Source: an uncultured Synechococcus sp.
GTDB lineage: Bacteria; Cyanobacteriota; Cyanobacteriia; PCC-6307; Cyanobiaceae
Assembly: GCA_949373155.1 (NCBI GenBank)
Contig: CASICK010000004.1
Coordinates: forward strand, 124,001 to 188,000
Reading direction: 5' to 3'
DNA: 64,000 bases
Program-made: the position numbers and the translations under genes
Notes under the pieces: model-generated
The model's input: only the letters and a program-made list of their open reading frames with translations
Told to the model about the DNA's origin: nothing
The model's database searches: none
Shown here: positions 1 to 9,464 of the stretch, in pieces
How the letters are laid out: every line of letters begins with the position of its first letter
Numbering within the stretch: the first letter of the stretch is position 1

Positions 1-20
1 GAACGGAGGCGGATAAATCC

Positions 21-587
21 TTGGCTCATCCAGACAAAAAAGAACCTGCGGTTCCTAACGGGCTCATTGTGGTGAGTGGACCCAGCCGTGGAGGAAAAAG
101 CCGCTGGGCTGAACATTTGCTCAGCTCTCAAGAAACGGTGACTTATATAGCAACCTCTACTCATCGTATGAATGATCCAAGCTGGGATGAAAGGATGCGA
201 CTGCATCGAGAAAGGCGACCCCCGCACTGGCAGCTACGTGAACCGGGGTTAAAGCTTGCTGAATGCATTCGCAAAGAAGAGACCATTCAACCCTTGCTGA
301 TCGATGCCCTTGGCGGCTTTACGGCAGTACACCTCAATCGCAATGATCTTCAGTGGGAGCAAGAGGCTGAAGAGCTGATTCAAAGTCTGCTCACGCGAAC
401 GCGCCCCACCGTGATCGTGGTTGAAGAAACAGGCTGGGGGGTCGTCCCAGCTACAAAAATTGGCGGATTGTTTCGGGACCGCCAAGGCTGGCTGGCTCAA
501 CGATTAGAACAAAACGCGACAGACAGCTGGCTCGTTGTTCAAGGAAGAGCTTTGAATCTCACTCAATTAGGCATACTCGTTCCGTGA
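21..587 (+). CDS. cobU: Adenosylcobinamide kinase / adenosylcobinamide-phosphate guanylyltransferase
   Basis: This cytoplasmic enzyme phosphorylates adenosylcobinamide and transfers GMP to it late in cobalamin (B12) nucleotide-loop assembly. The 188-residue protein opens with a P-loop-like GPSRGGKSRWAE motif (about residues 20-31), followed by the TYIATS and RRPPHW segments typical of CobU/CobP, and matches the family length. The start is TTG, chosen because a GGAGG ribosome site lies at 5-9 and the frame has no better start inside the window. Its stop overlaps the GTG of the next gene by 3 nt, so translation is probably coupled. B12 is required by the class II ribonucleotide reductase encoded later in this window. 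Confidence 0.85.
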   Translation: MAHPDKKEPAVPNGLIVVSGPSRGGKSRWAEHLLSSQETVTYIATSTHRMNDPSWDERMRLHRERRPPHWQLREPGLKLAECIRKEETIQPLLIDALGGFTAVHLNRNDLQWEQEAEELIQSLLTRTRPTVIVVEETGWGVVPATKIGGLFRDRQGWLAQRLEQNATDSWLVVQGRALNLTQLGILVP

Positions 588-1129
588 AGAAAGCTTCAAG
601 CAATCAATCCAAAAGTAATCAATCATTAGATGAGGGGTCTTTGAGCCAAAAACCTCTGAGGGTGGCACTATTTGAACCACGAATTCCTCCAAATACAGGA
701 AATATTGCCCGTACTTGTGCAGCTTTTGGTTTACCACTGGACTTAATCGAACCACTGGGGTTCAGTCTTGAAGATCGATATTTAAAAAGGGCTGGTCTTG
801 ATTATTGGCCTCACGTTGACATCACTATCCATGAGGATGTTGATGCATTTTTTGAGTCGCTTGCACAATCCTCACGGGTGATTGGCTGTAGCCGTCGAGG
901 AGGGGTTCCTCTCCAAAATATGCAGTTCGAACGGGGGGATGTTTTGTTGTTCGGTCGAGAAGACACCGGCCTACCGGAGGCAACACGCAGCCTCTGCAGC
1001 CAAATCACAACCATTTCGATGCCCTGCAGCGCCGGAGAGGATGGCCAAGGTGGCGTACGAAGCCTCAATCTTTCTGTGGCTTGCGCCATCGTTAGTCACC
1101 AAGCAGGCTCGCAGCTTCAATTGTGGTAA
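584..1129 (+). CDS. trmL: tRNA (cytidine/uridine-34-2'-O)-methyltransferase
   Basis: SpoU-family (SPOUT) methyltransferase that 2'-O-methylates the wobble nucleotide of certain leucine tRNAs. The first about 27 residues are a variable Ser/Lys-rich tail. The core begins at LRVALFEPRIPPNTGNIART, and the knot motifs LLFGREDTGLP (near residue 122) and an SLNLSVACAI C-terminal motif are present. The length of 181 aa is slightly above the usual 155-160 because of the N-terminal tail. The GTG start overlaps the cobU stop. The alternative names CspR and YibK refer to the same family. Confidence 0.88.
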   Translation: MKKASSNQSKSNQSLDEGSLSQKPLRVALFEPRIPPNTGNIARTCAAFGLPLDLIEPLGFSLEDRYLKRAGLDYWPHVDITIHEDVDAFFESLAQSSRVIGCSRRGGVPLQNMQFERGDVLLFGREDTGLPEATRSLCSQITTISMPCSAGEDGQGGVRSLNLSVACAIVSHQAGSQLQLW

Positions 1130-1238
1130 TCAGCAAGCTGACACTTCAGCCCTTGCGCCCATCTCCTACACCCGCTACTTTCAAGCCGTTCCTGAGCTGT
1201 GGCGGCTTCTGCAGGAGCGTTACCAATCGCTGATTCAG

Positions 1239-2240
1239 ATGAAGCCCCTTCTCGTTCTCGTTACGGCAATCGCATCAGGAACGACTTTATCTGTTTTGGC
1301 TCAGCATCCAGGTTTTGCTGACGCTGACCACGTACAAGTCCCTTTTCTTCTCGCATCGGCACCAGCAACCCAAAGCAGAGTTTGGGTGAAAGTCTCGATG
1401 AAGAGCACTCTTAAAGATATAGCTGCGGATCTCGGCCTTTCCTCTTCTGATTTAACCGCTCTTAACGACCAGTCATCCTTCGAGACAATCCAAGCAGGAG
1501 CTTGGGTCGTCCTTCCTGCTGACGCTGAAGAAAGCCTCGCAAACGCAACCCGGCTTCACGGAGCAACCGTTCTTCACAAGGCACCGCTCCAATCTCCTCC
1601 TAATCCTCAAGCCGTTGTTCGCATCAAAGCGAACAAATCTCTTTCAACGTTTTCTCGAGACCAAGGCGTCAGCTTGAGTGAATTGCGCTCTCTGAATCCT
1701 GGTCTTGATCTAGCCCGTTTGGCCATTGGTAGTGAAGTGCGTGTTGCCAAGGCTTCACCTAGGGCGTTGTTGGCGATTCGCCCCACAATGTCTGGCGGTG
1801 CCAGCTTCCCTGCTCTGCCCCCATTGCCTGGAATGGAAATGGATTCCATTGGGAATCAAAGCTTCATGTGGCCCGCTAAAGGGGTCTTTACCTCTGGGTT
1901 TGGCTGGCGATGGGGGCGAATGCATAAGGGCATTGATATTGCGAATAACGTCGGCACCCCAATCGTTGCGGCAAGAGACGGTGTTGTGAAATTTTCTGGC
2001 TGGAGTAGCGGATACGGTTATTTAGTGGAGTTGTCTCACTCCGACGGATCATCCACCCGTTACGCGCACAACAGCCGCCTGTTGGTTCGCAAAGGACAAA
2101 TCATTCCCCAGGGAGTGAGAATCTCACTCATGGGCAGTACTGGAAGAAGTACTGGACCTCATCTGCATTTCGAGATACGCCAACACGGCGGTTCAGCATT
2201 AGATCCAATGGCACAGCTTCCATCGCGTCGTCGGGTCTAA
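1239..2240 (+). CDS. LysM-containing M23 family metallopeptidase
   Basis: Secreted or periplasmic peptidoglycan hydrolase of the lysostaphin/NlpD type, 333 aa. An N-terminal hydrophobic signal stretch is followed by two LysM-like repeats (about residues 50-95 and 128-175), then an M23 domain (about 210-325). The zinc ligand motifs HKGID and HLHFE are both visible. The frame stays open upstream to 882 inside trmL, but the ATG at 1239 gives a proper signal peptide and avoids a long overlap. It may act in cell-wall remodelling at division or as an amidase activator. A tRNA gene follows 35 bp downstream. Confidence 0.85.
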   Translation: MKPLLVLVTAIASGTTLSVLAQHPGFADADHVQVPFLLASAPATQSRVWVKVSMKSTLKDIAADLGLSSSDLTALNDQSSFETIQAGAWVVLPADAEESLANATRLHGATVLHKAPLQSPPNPQAVVRIKANKSLSTFSRDQGVSLSELRSLNPGLDLARLAIGSEVRVAKASPRALLAIRPTMSGGASFPALPPLPGMEMDSIGNQSFMWPAKGVFTSGFGWRWGRMHKGIDIANNVGTPIVAARDGVVKFSGWSSGYGYLVELSHSDGSSTRYAHNSRLLVRKGQIIPQGVRISLMGSTGRSTGPHLHFEIRQHGGSALDPMAQLPSRRRV

Positions 2241-2275
2241 GACGTTCAGGCGATCGTCTAAAATTTACGTGTTAC

Positions 2276-2349
2276 GGCTCGGTAGCTCAGCTGGTTAGAG
2301 CGTGGGATTCATAACCCCAAGGTCGGGAGTTCAAGTCTCCCCCGAGCCA
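2276..2349 (+). tRNA. trnM: tRNA-Met (anticodon CAT)
   Basis: A 74-nt cloverleaf: acceptor GGCTCGG pairs with CCGAGCC, discriminator A at 2349, D arm GCTC/GAGC, T arm GGGAG-TTCAAGT-CTCCC. The anticodon loop TTCATAA gives CAT. A perfect 1:72 pair and the lack of three stacked G-C pairs in the anticodon stem argue against initiator tRNA. It is probably the elongator, although a lysidine-modified tRNA-Ile2 cannot be excluded by eye. The anticodon stem shows an A-C mismatch at its loop-proximal pair. CCA is not encoded. Confidence 0.93.
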
Positions 2350-2386
2350 TTTTTATATTCATTAAACGGTTTAATGTGACTGTTTT

Positions 2387-2680
2387 TTAGCGCATTTCGA
2401 TGGCATTAAGCCGCTCTCTGAATGATGTGGGGCTGTCCTTCGCCGTTTCTTCAAGTGTCAAAATTGGTTGATCTTCTGGAACAGGATTTGGCCGTCGTTG
2501 TTGACGTACAGATTGTCCATGGTGTGGTCTTGCCTGAAGCGTGAGCTTTCTGGTTTCGGCGTCACGGTTCAGAGGCTGACTTTTGAGCTCGCTGCGGACT
2601 TGGTTTAAGAGCCGGAAGTGACCTGTACTGCTGAATTTCCGCAGTAAGGCCTGATCCCAAGACATGGGTTGTTCAATCAT
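2387..2680 (-). CDS. Conserved-looking hypothetical protein, 97 aa
   Basis: I do not recognise a named domain. The 97-residue protein starts MIEQPMSWDQALLRKFSSTGH, is basic in the middle (a RQQRRPNP run) and ends FRERLNAIEMR. It has no signal peptide, membrane segment or cysteine pair. It looks like a real small cytoplasmic protein because composition and codon use resemble the neighbouring genes and it fills an otherwise empty slot between the tRNA and the peroxiredoxin gene. It is transcribed divergently from the peroxiredoxin with 160 bp between them. Function unknown. Confidence 0.65.
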   Translation of the reverse strand: MIEQPMSWDQALLRKFSSTGHFRLLNQVRSELKSQPLNRDAETRKLTLQARPHHGQSVRQQRRPNPVPEDQPILTLEETAKDSPTSFRERLNAIEMR

Positions 2681-2840
2681 CCAACAATTTTAGAACTCCA
2701 TCAGCAGAGAGGTATCCGCGCTTCACCCATCACAAAGCAAGGGGAGGGCGTGATAAATTAAGGGATGTAACTAGAAGTCGGACCGACTTTGGATTGAGTC
2801 TGGTCTGCTGCTTCCGTCACGTATCCATCGACCTTTCATC

Positions 2841-3443
2841 ATGACCGACAACGGTTGCCTGCGCGTGGGCCAACAGGCCCCTGATTTCACCGCTACCGCT
2901 GTAGTTGATCAGGAATTCAAAGAGATCAGCTTGTCTCAGTACCGCGGCAAGTACGTGGTGCTGTTTTTCTACCCTCTTGACTTCACCTTCGTTTGCCCAA
3001 CAGAAATCACAGCATTCAGCGATCGCTACTCTGATTTTTCCAGCAAAAACACCGAAGTTCTAGGTATCTCCGTAGATAGTCAATTCAGTCACCTGGCTTG
3101 GATCCAGACCGCACGCAATCAAGGCGGCATCGGCGATATCAACTATCCACTCGTTTCAGACCTGAAGAAGGAAATTTCAACTGCTTACAACGTTCTCGAT
3201 GACGCTGAAGGCGTGGCTCTGCGTGGTTTGTTCATCATCGATCCCGAGGGTGTGATCATGCACGCCACAATCAACAACCTGCCTGTTGGCCGGAATGTTG
3301 ACGAGACCCTGCGCGTACTTCAGGCATTCCAGTATGTGCAGTCCAATCCTGATGAAGTCTGTCCAGCAAACTGGACACCAGGCGAAAAAACCATGAAGCC
3401 TGATCCCAAGGGCAGCAAAGAGTTTTTTGCTGCAATCGGCTGA
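2841..3443 (+). CDS. 2-Cys peroxiredoxin (thioredoxin peroxidase)
   Basis: Reduces hydrogen peroxide and alkyl hydroperoxides using thioredoxin, a main antioxidant of cyanobacteria and plastids. The 200-aa protein carries the peroxidatic cysteine motif [14 protein letters not shown] (about residues 45-58) and the resolving cysteine in EVCPANW (about 173), which defines a typical AhpC/Prx1-type 2-Cys enzyme. Length matches the family. It begins at ATG 2841 after a 160-bp upstream region and is followed by a clear intrinsic terminator, so it is probably a single-gene transcription unit. Confidence 0.95.
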   Translation: MTDNGCLRVGQQAPDFTATAVVDQEFKEISLSQYRGKYVVLFFYPLDFTFVCPTEITAFSDRYSDFSSKNTEVLGISVDSQFSHLAWIQTARNQGGIGDINYPLVSDLKKEISTAYNVLDDAEGVALRGLFIIDPEGVIMHATINNLPVGRNVDETLRVLQAFQYVQSNPDEVCPANWTPGEKTMKPDPKGSKEFFAAIG

Positions 3444-3517
3444 TTGCTACCGTCAACACCCAGCAAATATCACTACTTGCAGGGGCTTGAGGTCCTATGG
3501 CCTAATCATTAGAGACA

Positions 3518-3549
3518 CGGGATAGGTCATCGATCTATCCCGGTTTTTT
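3518..3549 (+). terminator. Intrinsic terminator of the peroxiredoxin gene
   Basis: An eight-base stem CGGGATAG / CTATCCCG (3518-3525 with 3535-3542) closes a nine-base loop and is followed by a G and six Ts. It lies 75 bp after the peroxiredoxin stop. Confidence 0.8.
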
Positions 3550-4012
3550 ATGTCTTGCCTTTCCTTTGATTCCACCCGTTTAACCGTCCTGCTGATCGCC
3601 CATGCTCAGACGCATCACCTGGCTGGGGATCACCTTCCACAAATCACCATTCACAATCATCCCCACACATCTTCTCGGTGGTCGCAGATTGCAGATGTTG
3701 CAGATGTTGCAGACTGATTGAATAGGACAGCATGCTGCTGACTTGGGTAATCAGTGTCATCGGAGACAGGCGAAGATGACCCAAAGACAAATGATGAGAA
3801 TGATTTCGACTCATTCTGATGGGACTCCTTGTTGTTGCTAGCTGTCTTGTCGTAGCAGCCACCTTATGCCTCAGGCTGATGAACGAGTAACAACTGTTGG
3901 AACGTTTGCAGCTGCTCAGTTCCTAGTCCGTAAAAGATGAGTAAGTATCACTACGGACATTTACATGTCGGCTGGCCAACCTTGCCATGAAGCCAATAGC
4001 TCACTGATTTCA
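3550..4012. other. Intergenic stretch, no clear gene
   Basis: No convincing coding region. It holds a short tandem repeat, CAGATGTTG twice in a row at 3692-3709 with partial copies on both sides, and an imperfect hairpin with 7-bp arms GTCCGTA / TACGGAC (3926-3932 with 3952-3958) just upstream of the next gene. The hairpin could be part of that gene's leader. A 72-codon minus-strand frame crosses the repeat but looks non-coding. Confidence 0.5.
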
Positions 4013-4255
4013 ATGTCCCGATGGTCTGGGGTAATTGCTTGTGCCGCTGTTGCTGCGATCACTGCTGTTCCCGCCCATGCAGGCCTAGTGGATAACATCA
4101 TTTTCGGCAAGTGCTCTTCTGCGATGAGAAAGGAATACGAGAAAGCTGGCAAACAACTGCTCTTGAGTCATTTAAATGCCACCTGCAACTGCGTCGTGAA
4201 AGAGATGAAAAACAAAAAAAGCGTTGAGCAAGCCAAAAATACCTGCACCCAATAG
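4013..4255 (+). CDS. Small secreted cysteine-containing protein, 80 aa
   Basis: No named family recognised. The ATG at 4013 gives a clean signal peptide: MSRW, a hydrophobic Ala/Val/Ile core and an AHA-type cleavage site near residue 24. The mature part is about 56 residues, lysine-rich, with cysteines in KCSS, TCNC and NTC, which suggests disulfides or metal binding in the periplasm or lumen. An in-frame ATG at 3965 would add 16 polar residues ahead of the signal and is less likely. Function unknown. Confidence 0.7.
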   Translation: MSRWSGVIACAAVAAITAVPAHAGLVDNIIFGKCSSAMRKEYEKAGKQLLLSHLNATCNCVVKEMKNKKSVEQAKNTCTQ

Positions 4256-4516
4256 TGCAACAAATTACACGTTGCCAGGCTAGTCTTTTTGATTCAATCC
4301 GAACTAATCCACAAAAGCAAATGATGAATAACTAGCTCAATTCCCATACTGGAGGAGGAAGGCTAGGCAGGTTGATTATCAACGGAATGTCATTAATAGA
4401 TTCATTGTTTTGCGATCAACTCTTGCTTTAAATATTGGTATGCATTAATTTAAAGACTTAGATTTTTCTTCTGAAATCTAAGACAATTTAATCCATAGAC
4501 CTCACGATACATAGGG

Positions 4517-7339
4517 TCATAAAGCCTTATCAAGCTCTTGCACAACAACATCTTTAGATCCACTCCCCTGTACGAGTGCATCAAGACCCGTGCGTAAATC
4601 CTTTGCCATTGCCACACGACTGCCATCACTGACAACCACACGCGTTAAGGTCGGCAGCCCACCACGTCGTGCTCTGAGATAAATCGGCTCAACATATAGA
4701 AGGGCATTTCCAAGTGGCACCACCAAAAGATTGCCTTGCACCACTTGAGAACCCGCACGGTCCCAAAGGCCAAACTGTTGACTAATCGTCGGGTTTTGAT
4801 TAATCAAAGCCTGGATTTGCTCTGGTCCAAAGATCGCAACATCACTAGGAAAACGCAACAGAATCAGTTCTCCGTAATGCTCAGCATCGTTTCTTGCCGC
4901 CAACCAGCCGGAAAGGTTGGGACGTGCGAGAGGAGTAAGAGGTTGCAAGAGTAAAAATTCAGAATCAACACTGGGCTTAACTTGCGCCGTTATATGATAA
5001 GGAGCGACAGGGATCTGTGTTTTTCCATACAGCTCTTTTGGAACTTGCCAAACATCATCTCCACTGTAAAAAATTCGTGCATTCGTGACATGATAACGGA
5101 GTAATTGCTGCACCTGTAATTCAAATAGGGCACTAGGAACCATCAGATGCTGACGCAAGGACAAAGGCATAGCAGCCAAAGGCTGGAACAATTCGGGGAA
5201 CACCTTCTGCCAGCCACGAATCATCGGATCGTCCGGTTCACTCACAAAAAGTCGGACGGTTCCGTTATATGCATCAACAATCGCTTTGACTGAATTGCGT
5301 ACATAGCGCATTTCTTGTCCATCTGGAAGCGTTGAGGCGTAGGGATAGGTGTTGGAGCTGGTGTATCCATCAACAATCCAATATTGATGTTGATCTTCCT
5401 GAAACTGATCAAGACCAGACTCCATGGGAACAGAAACAAGATAGGGGTCACCTTTCAACTGCAAAAATGGTGCCAAAGCCTTCACACGCTTTTTGACATC
5501 ACGTCGAAGCAATAATTTTGAATCAGGTTGCAAGACGCCCGTATTCAGCAACCTTGGATCACGGATGTAAATTGAGGCAGCAATCCGCTGTCCTAAAGAC
5601 GCCAGTGGGATGCCAGCTCGTCCTAAATAATGGTTATAAGTGTTTTCGTCACCTTCTGGATGATTGAACTCTTCAATTTGAGTGGGTGCAACGGCATAGG
5701 GAGATGGAAGCATCCCAAAATAGAGGGCAGCCCTTCCAATCGGCACATTCTTCTTGACATCAGCGCGACTAATATCAAGGAATTCATTACCTTCAATACT
5801 CGCTGAACGACCGATATCACTAATGAAATAATCCGGGAGTCCATCTGCTGCACTTGAATTAACTGGACTCAATGTGAATCCATAGCCATGAGTAAATACG
5901 AAGTGACGGTTTTGCCACGTACGTGATCGCTTGGGGAGAGCTGCCTGATCGAGTTCACGAGCTGCAAGAATCACCTGCTGGCGTTCAAGTAAATCAGGAC
6001 GCAACTGATAGCGATCAACCGCTGCATTGGTGAAACGGTAGTAAACCCTGAGCTGCTGCAGCTGTCGGTTCGTAGCAAGAAGAGGTTGGCTGTCCCACAA
6101 CCGGATATTGCGCAACGTACTCTCACCGTCCTGTAGATCCTTAGGGCTTAAGCGAGGAGATGGTTCAACCTGGGTGGTGGTAATACCATCCAATTGATAA
6201 GCCTGACGTGTGGCTTCAATCGCACGACTGATATAAGGGCTCTCGAGCTGCAATTCCCGAGGACGCACAACAAGCCAGTGCATCAGAGGAAACAACACCA
6301 TCTCTAAGCCGAACGACACCACAGCAATACAGGCCAGGATCAGCCGTAACTGACGGCGACGAAGACTGGTAAAGGGTGATGGCAAGACAACAAACGCAAA
6401 CACGAACAGCGCAATCGCGCCCACGGATCGCAGAGGAAGTAGCAGATGAACATCGAGCCAACCGGCACCTGCAACGATTCCATCCTGGGTCCAAAGCAAC
6501 TGGTGCCTTGAGAGCCACATCAGCCCTGAACAAGTGATCAGCACCAAGGCAAAGCCAGGCCTCAAACCATGTCGCTGGCGCACAGTTAATCCTGGGAAAG
6601 CCCAATCACTGAAACAAGTTGAACGTGTTAATCGACTCCACAAAGCTGTACTCAGCGTGAGTGAAAGTTGCAAAAGCACTAACTCGAGGCCAAGAGCAAT
6701 CGCAGAAAACCGACCCAAACCAAAGCTCACATCAGAGCCGAGCATGGGTTCAATGCGGCCGAAATCAGGAATCGATAAAGCAAGACTCCAGAGTCCCCAG
6801 CTCCGGGCAACGATTAAACAAATGCAAACACTTCCATAAACCTGGGCGAGACCTAAACGTCGGCTGCGGGTGAGGCCGAACATGATCAACGTCAGCACCA
6901 AAATGGACAAGCTCAGCAGGGGCCAACGTGTCGAAAAGGGAAGACTCCACCAGTAAGACAATGAAAAAGGGTCGCTCCAGGCCAGCCAAGCCAGTCGTGT
7001 ATCAATGGCGAGAACGGAGAGCAGAACCAGGAGACACGCCAATAGACAGAAGCCGTAGCGGTAGCCAGTCAGAACAGGTCTTCGCTCATCCGTTTCAGAT
7101 TCAGGCGAGCGCAGCCATGACTGACGCCAAAGCGCACAACTACCAACAAACAAAAAAGCAAACAGTGCACCTGCTAATTGAAGGAATAGACGTTTGCCGT
7201 AAACAGATCCGAGTTCAAATTGATCGAACCAGTACCACTCCACCTGCAACCTGGAGACAATCACAATCAGTGGGATCAACAAGATCCCAAAACGCCCCAT
7301 CGTCCGGATGATTTTTACCACTGGGGTGGAGAGAATCAA
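4517..7339 (-). CDS. UPF0182 family integral membrane protein
   Basis: Large membrane protein of the UPF0182 (COG1615) family, common in cyanobacteria and actinobacteria; its function is not established. The 940-aa protein has about seven hydrophobic segments in the N-terminal 320 residues. A long soluble domain follows with family-typical segments such as FTHGYGFTLSP, YIRDPRLLN and DGYTSSNTYPYA, and a short C-terminal tail. The ATG at 7339 overlaps the stop of ftsH by 4 nt, so the two are cotranscribed and probably translationally coupled. That context hints at a link to membrane-protein quality control (inference). Confidence 0.88.
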   Translation of the reverse strand: MILSTPVVKIIRTMGRFGILLIPLIVIVSRLQVEWYWFDQFELGSVYGKRLFLQLAGALFAFLFVGSCALWRQSWLRSPESETDERRPVLTGYRYGFCLLACLLVLLSVLAIDTRLAWLAWSDPFSLSYWWSLPFSTRWPLLSLSILVLTLIMFGLTRSRRLGLAQVYGSVCICLIVARSWGLWSLALSIPDFGRIEPMLGSDVSFGLGRFSAIALGLELVLLQLSLTLSTALWSRLTRSTCFSDWAFPGLTVRQRHGLRPGFALVLITCSGLMWLSRHQLLWTQDGIVAGAGWLDVHLLLPLRSVGAIALFVFAFVVLPSPFTSLRRRQLRLILACIAVVSFGLEMVLFPLMHWLVVRPRELQLESPYISRAIEATRQAYQLDGITTTQVEPSPRLSPKDLQDGESTLRNIRLWDSQPLLATNRQLQQLRVYYRFTNAAVDRYQLRPDLLERQQVILAARELDQAALPKRSRTWQNRHFVFTHGYGFTLSPVNSSAADGLPDYFISDIGRSASIEGNEFLDISRADVKKNVPIGRAALYFGMLPSPYAVAPTQIEEFNHPEGDENTYNHYLGRAGIPLASLGQRIAASIYIRDPRLLNTGVLQPDSKLLLRRDVKKRVKALAPFLQLKGDPYLVSVPMESGLDQFQEDQHQYWIVDGYTSSNTYPYASTLPDGQEMRYVRNSVKAIVDAYNGTVRLFVSEPDDPMIRGWQKVFPELFQPLAAMPLSLRQHLMVPSALFELQVQQLLRYHVTNARIFYSGDDVWQVPKELYGKTQIPVAPYHITAQVKPSVDSEFLLLQPLTPLARPNLSGWLAARNDAEHYGELILLRFPSDVAIFGPEQIQALINQNPTISQQFGLWDRAGSQVVQGNLLVVPLGNALLYVEPIYLRARRGGLPTLTRVVVSDGSRVAMAKDLRTGLDALVQGSGSKDVVVQELDKAL

Positions 7340-9198
7340 GTCGCAGCAGGCCTTTGAGCCAGGAAGGATCTGTTGAGAGGTGCATCAAGGCCGGCCAAAT
7401 CATAAAACCGCGAACTCGAGAGCGTTTCTTCCGTAATCAAGACCTCAACAAGACGATCCATCACCTCGCGACGAGTCTCTAACAAGGCGATTGCTTCGTT
7501 GAGAGCTTGTATAGCCAGCTGGCGCACACAAGCATCAATCGCTTTACCTGTGCTCTGTGCATAAGAGTGACGGGTATGAATTAAGTCTCTGCCTAGAAAC
7601 ACCTCCTGATTTCCACCTTCAAGAGCAACAGGCCCCAGAGAAGAAAATCCAAAGCGAGTCACCATTTCTCTGGCCAACTGAGACACCATTTGCAAATCTC
7701 CACTCGCTCCCTGGGTGATCTCACCTGCTCCAAACACCACCATCTCTGCAGCACGTCCGCCGAGTGCCATCACAAGGCGCGCGCGCAAATAAGCCTTGCT
7801 GACCAGGCCGGAATCAATCACCTCCTCATCAGGGAAGAATCGAGTAAACCCACCCACTCCTCCGCTGCGTGGAAGCAAGGTCACCTTGTCCACGGGATCG
7901 GCGTGAGGAGTATGGGCTGCCACCAAGGCGTGGCCAATTTCGTGATAAGCAATCAGCCGTTTCTTGGCACTGTCCTGCAGGGGAGACGCGGATAAGCCCA
8001 TCGTGATGCGTTCAAGGGCTGCCTCTAATTCTGAGCTCCCCACAAAGGCGCGGTCATTGCGCGCCGTGAGGATCGCGGCCTCATTGATGAGATTGGCCAG
8101 ATCAGCACCTGAAAATCCTGGAGTTCTTAACGCCCAGTCAGCCAGAGACACCTCGTCTGAAAGCGGCCGACTTCGAGCATGAACCGCAAGAATCGCCTCA
8201 CGGCCCTTGCGATCAGGCAGGTCGACATGGATACGACGATCAAAACGGCCTGGACGCATCAATGCCGTATCGAGCACGTCAGCCCTGTTGGTGGCGGCAA
8301 GCAGAATCACACCTGAATTATCAGTAAAGCCATCCATTTCGGTGAGCAACTGATTCAGGGTTTGCTCCCGTTCATCATTTCCCCCGCCGATTCCTGCACC
8401 GCGTTGACGGCCAACGGCATCAATTTCATCGATAAAAATGATGCAAGGCGATTTCTCCTTGGCCTTGCGAAATAGATCGCGAACGCGACTGGCACCAACG
8501 CCCACAAACAGCTCTACAAACTCAGATGCCGCAATCGAGAAAAACGGAACCCCAGCCTCTCCCGCAATAGCTTTGGCCAGCAATGTTTTTCCCGTGCCCG
8601 GCGGCCCTACCAACAGAACACCCCGAGGAATCCGCGCTCCAAGACGGATAAAACTCTCGGGCTGCTTCAGAAAGGTCACGACCTCCTGAAGTTCCTCCTT
8701 GGCTTCGCTGATCCCGGCAACATCCTCAAAACGAACGGTGATTTCATCTTGAGGACTGATCCGCGCTTGACTGCGACCAAAGCCCATCGCCTTGTTTGCG
8801 GCCTGGGCTGAGCGACGAAGAAGGAAGGAAAGACCGATCACAATTAAGGCGATCAGGGCCAAATTTCCTGCCAACCCAGCCAACGCTTGTTCCTGACGAA
8901 CATCTTTAACCGTCAGGGGAACGCCAGCAGATTCAGCGGTGCGCAAGATCTGTTGATCGTTCGCCAGTGTGGAAACAGTGGCATTGCGGCCGTCGTCATA
9001 TTCAACAATCACCTCCCGACGAGCAGGAACCAATTGCAGATCTTTGACTTTTCCCGCTGAAATTTGCGTCAATAACTCGCTGTAACTCGGTGGGGAATCC
9101 GGTTTAAGACGAGCAAACGGATTGGCGGGCCTTTCCTTGGCATCGGTCCCAGATGCCTGGGAGACGATGATTTCACGATCTTCCGGACCTGAACTCAC
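7336..9198 (-). CDS. ftsH: ATP-dependent zinc metalloprotease FtsH
   Basis: Membrane-anchored AAA protease that extracts and degrades damaged membrane proteins; in cyanobacteria FtsH complexes turn over photosystem II D1. The 620-aa protein shows Walker A GPPGTGKT, Walker B FIDEIDA, second region of homology RPGRFDRR, the zinc motif HEIGH (HEAGH in most members) and the SGDL acidic ligand region. The GTG start has an AGGAA ribosome site 4 nt upstream. Only one membrane segment is evident (about residues 111-127); the usual N-terminal first segment is missing (see findings). UPF0182 lies downstream with a 4-nt overlap. Confidence 0.93.
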   Translation of the reverse strand: MSSGPEDREIIVSQASGTDAKERPANPFARLKPDSPPSYSELLTQISAGKVKDLQLVPARREVIVEYDDGRNATVSTLANDQQILRTAESAGVPLTVKDVRQEQALAGLAGNLALIALIVIGLSFLLRRSAQAANKAMGFGRSQARISPQDEITVRFEDVAGISEAKEELQEVVTFLKQPESFIRLGARIPRGVLLVGPPGTGKTLLAKAIAGEAGVPFFSIAASEFVELFVGVGASRVRDLFRKAKEKSPCIIFIDEIDAVGRQRGAGIGGGNDEREQTLNQLLTEMDGFTDNSGVILLAATNRADVLDTALMRPGRFDRRIHVDLPDRKGREAILAVHARSRPLSDEVSLADWALRTPGFSGADLANLINEAAILTARNDRAFVGSSELEAALERITMGLSASPLQDSAKKRLIAYHEIGHALVAAHTPHADPVDKVTLLPRSGGVGGFTRFFPDEEVIDSGLVSKAYLRARLVMALGGRAAEMVVFGAGEITQGASGDLQMVSQLAREMVTRFGFSSLGPVALEGGNQEVFLGRDLIHTRHSYAQSTGKAIDACVRQLAIQALNEAIALLETRREVMDRLVEVLITEETLSSSRFYDLAGLDAPLNRSFLAQRPAAT

Positions 9199-9285
9199 AC
9201 CGTTCCTGCGATTTATTAAGAGTAGCGATTTGACGGGCGGACTCTCGAAAGTAGATTATGGGCGTTTGGAAGAGTTCCGGCTGCA

Positions 9286-9462
9286 ATGGCTGTACCGAAG
9301 AAGAAAACCTCTAAGAGCAAGCGCAATCAACGGCATGCTGTTTGGAAGGCAAAAGCAGCCACTGCTGCACAACGTGCCATGTCAATCGGCAAATCAGTGT
9401 TGAGTGGCCGCGCTCAAGGTTTTGTTTACCCGGTTGCTGATGCTGATGACAGCGAGGACTGA
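9286..9462 (+). CDS. rpmF: 50S ribosomal protein L32
   Basis: A 58-codon gene, ATG GCT GTA CCG at 9286 through TGA at 9460-9462. The translation begins [20 protein letters not shown], the hallmark L32 N-terminus, and ends with an acidic DADDSED tail as in cyanobacterial L32. It is divergent from ftsH (87 bp between starts) and convergent with glyK, with only 2 bp between stops. Confidence 0.95.
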   Translation: MAVPKKKTSKSKRNQRHAVWKAKAATAAQRAMSIGKSVLSGRAQGFVYPVADADDSED

Positions 9463-9464
9463 GT

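Noticed and set aside
3644..3862. 72-codon minus-strand frame after the peroxiredoxin
   Set aside because: The translation of the CAGATGTTG repeat gives LQHLQHLQ, and the rest is His/Ser-rich without protein-like pattern.
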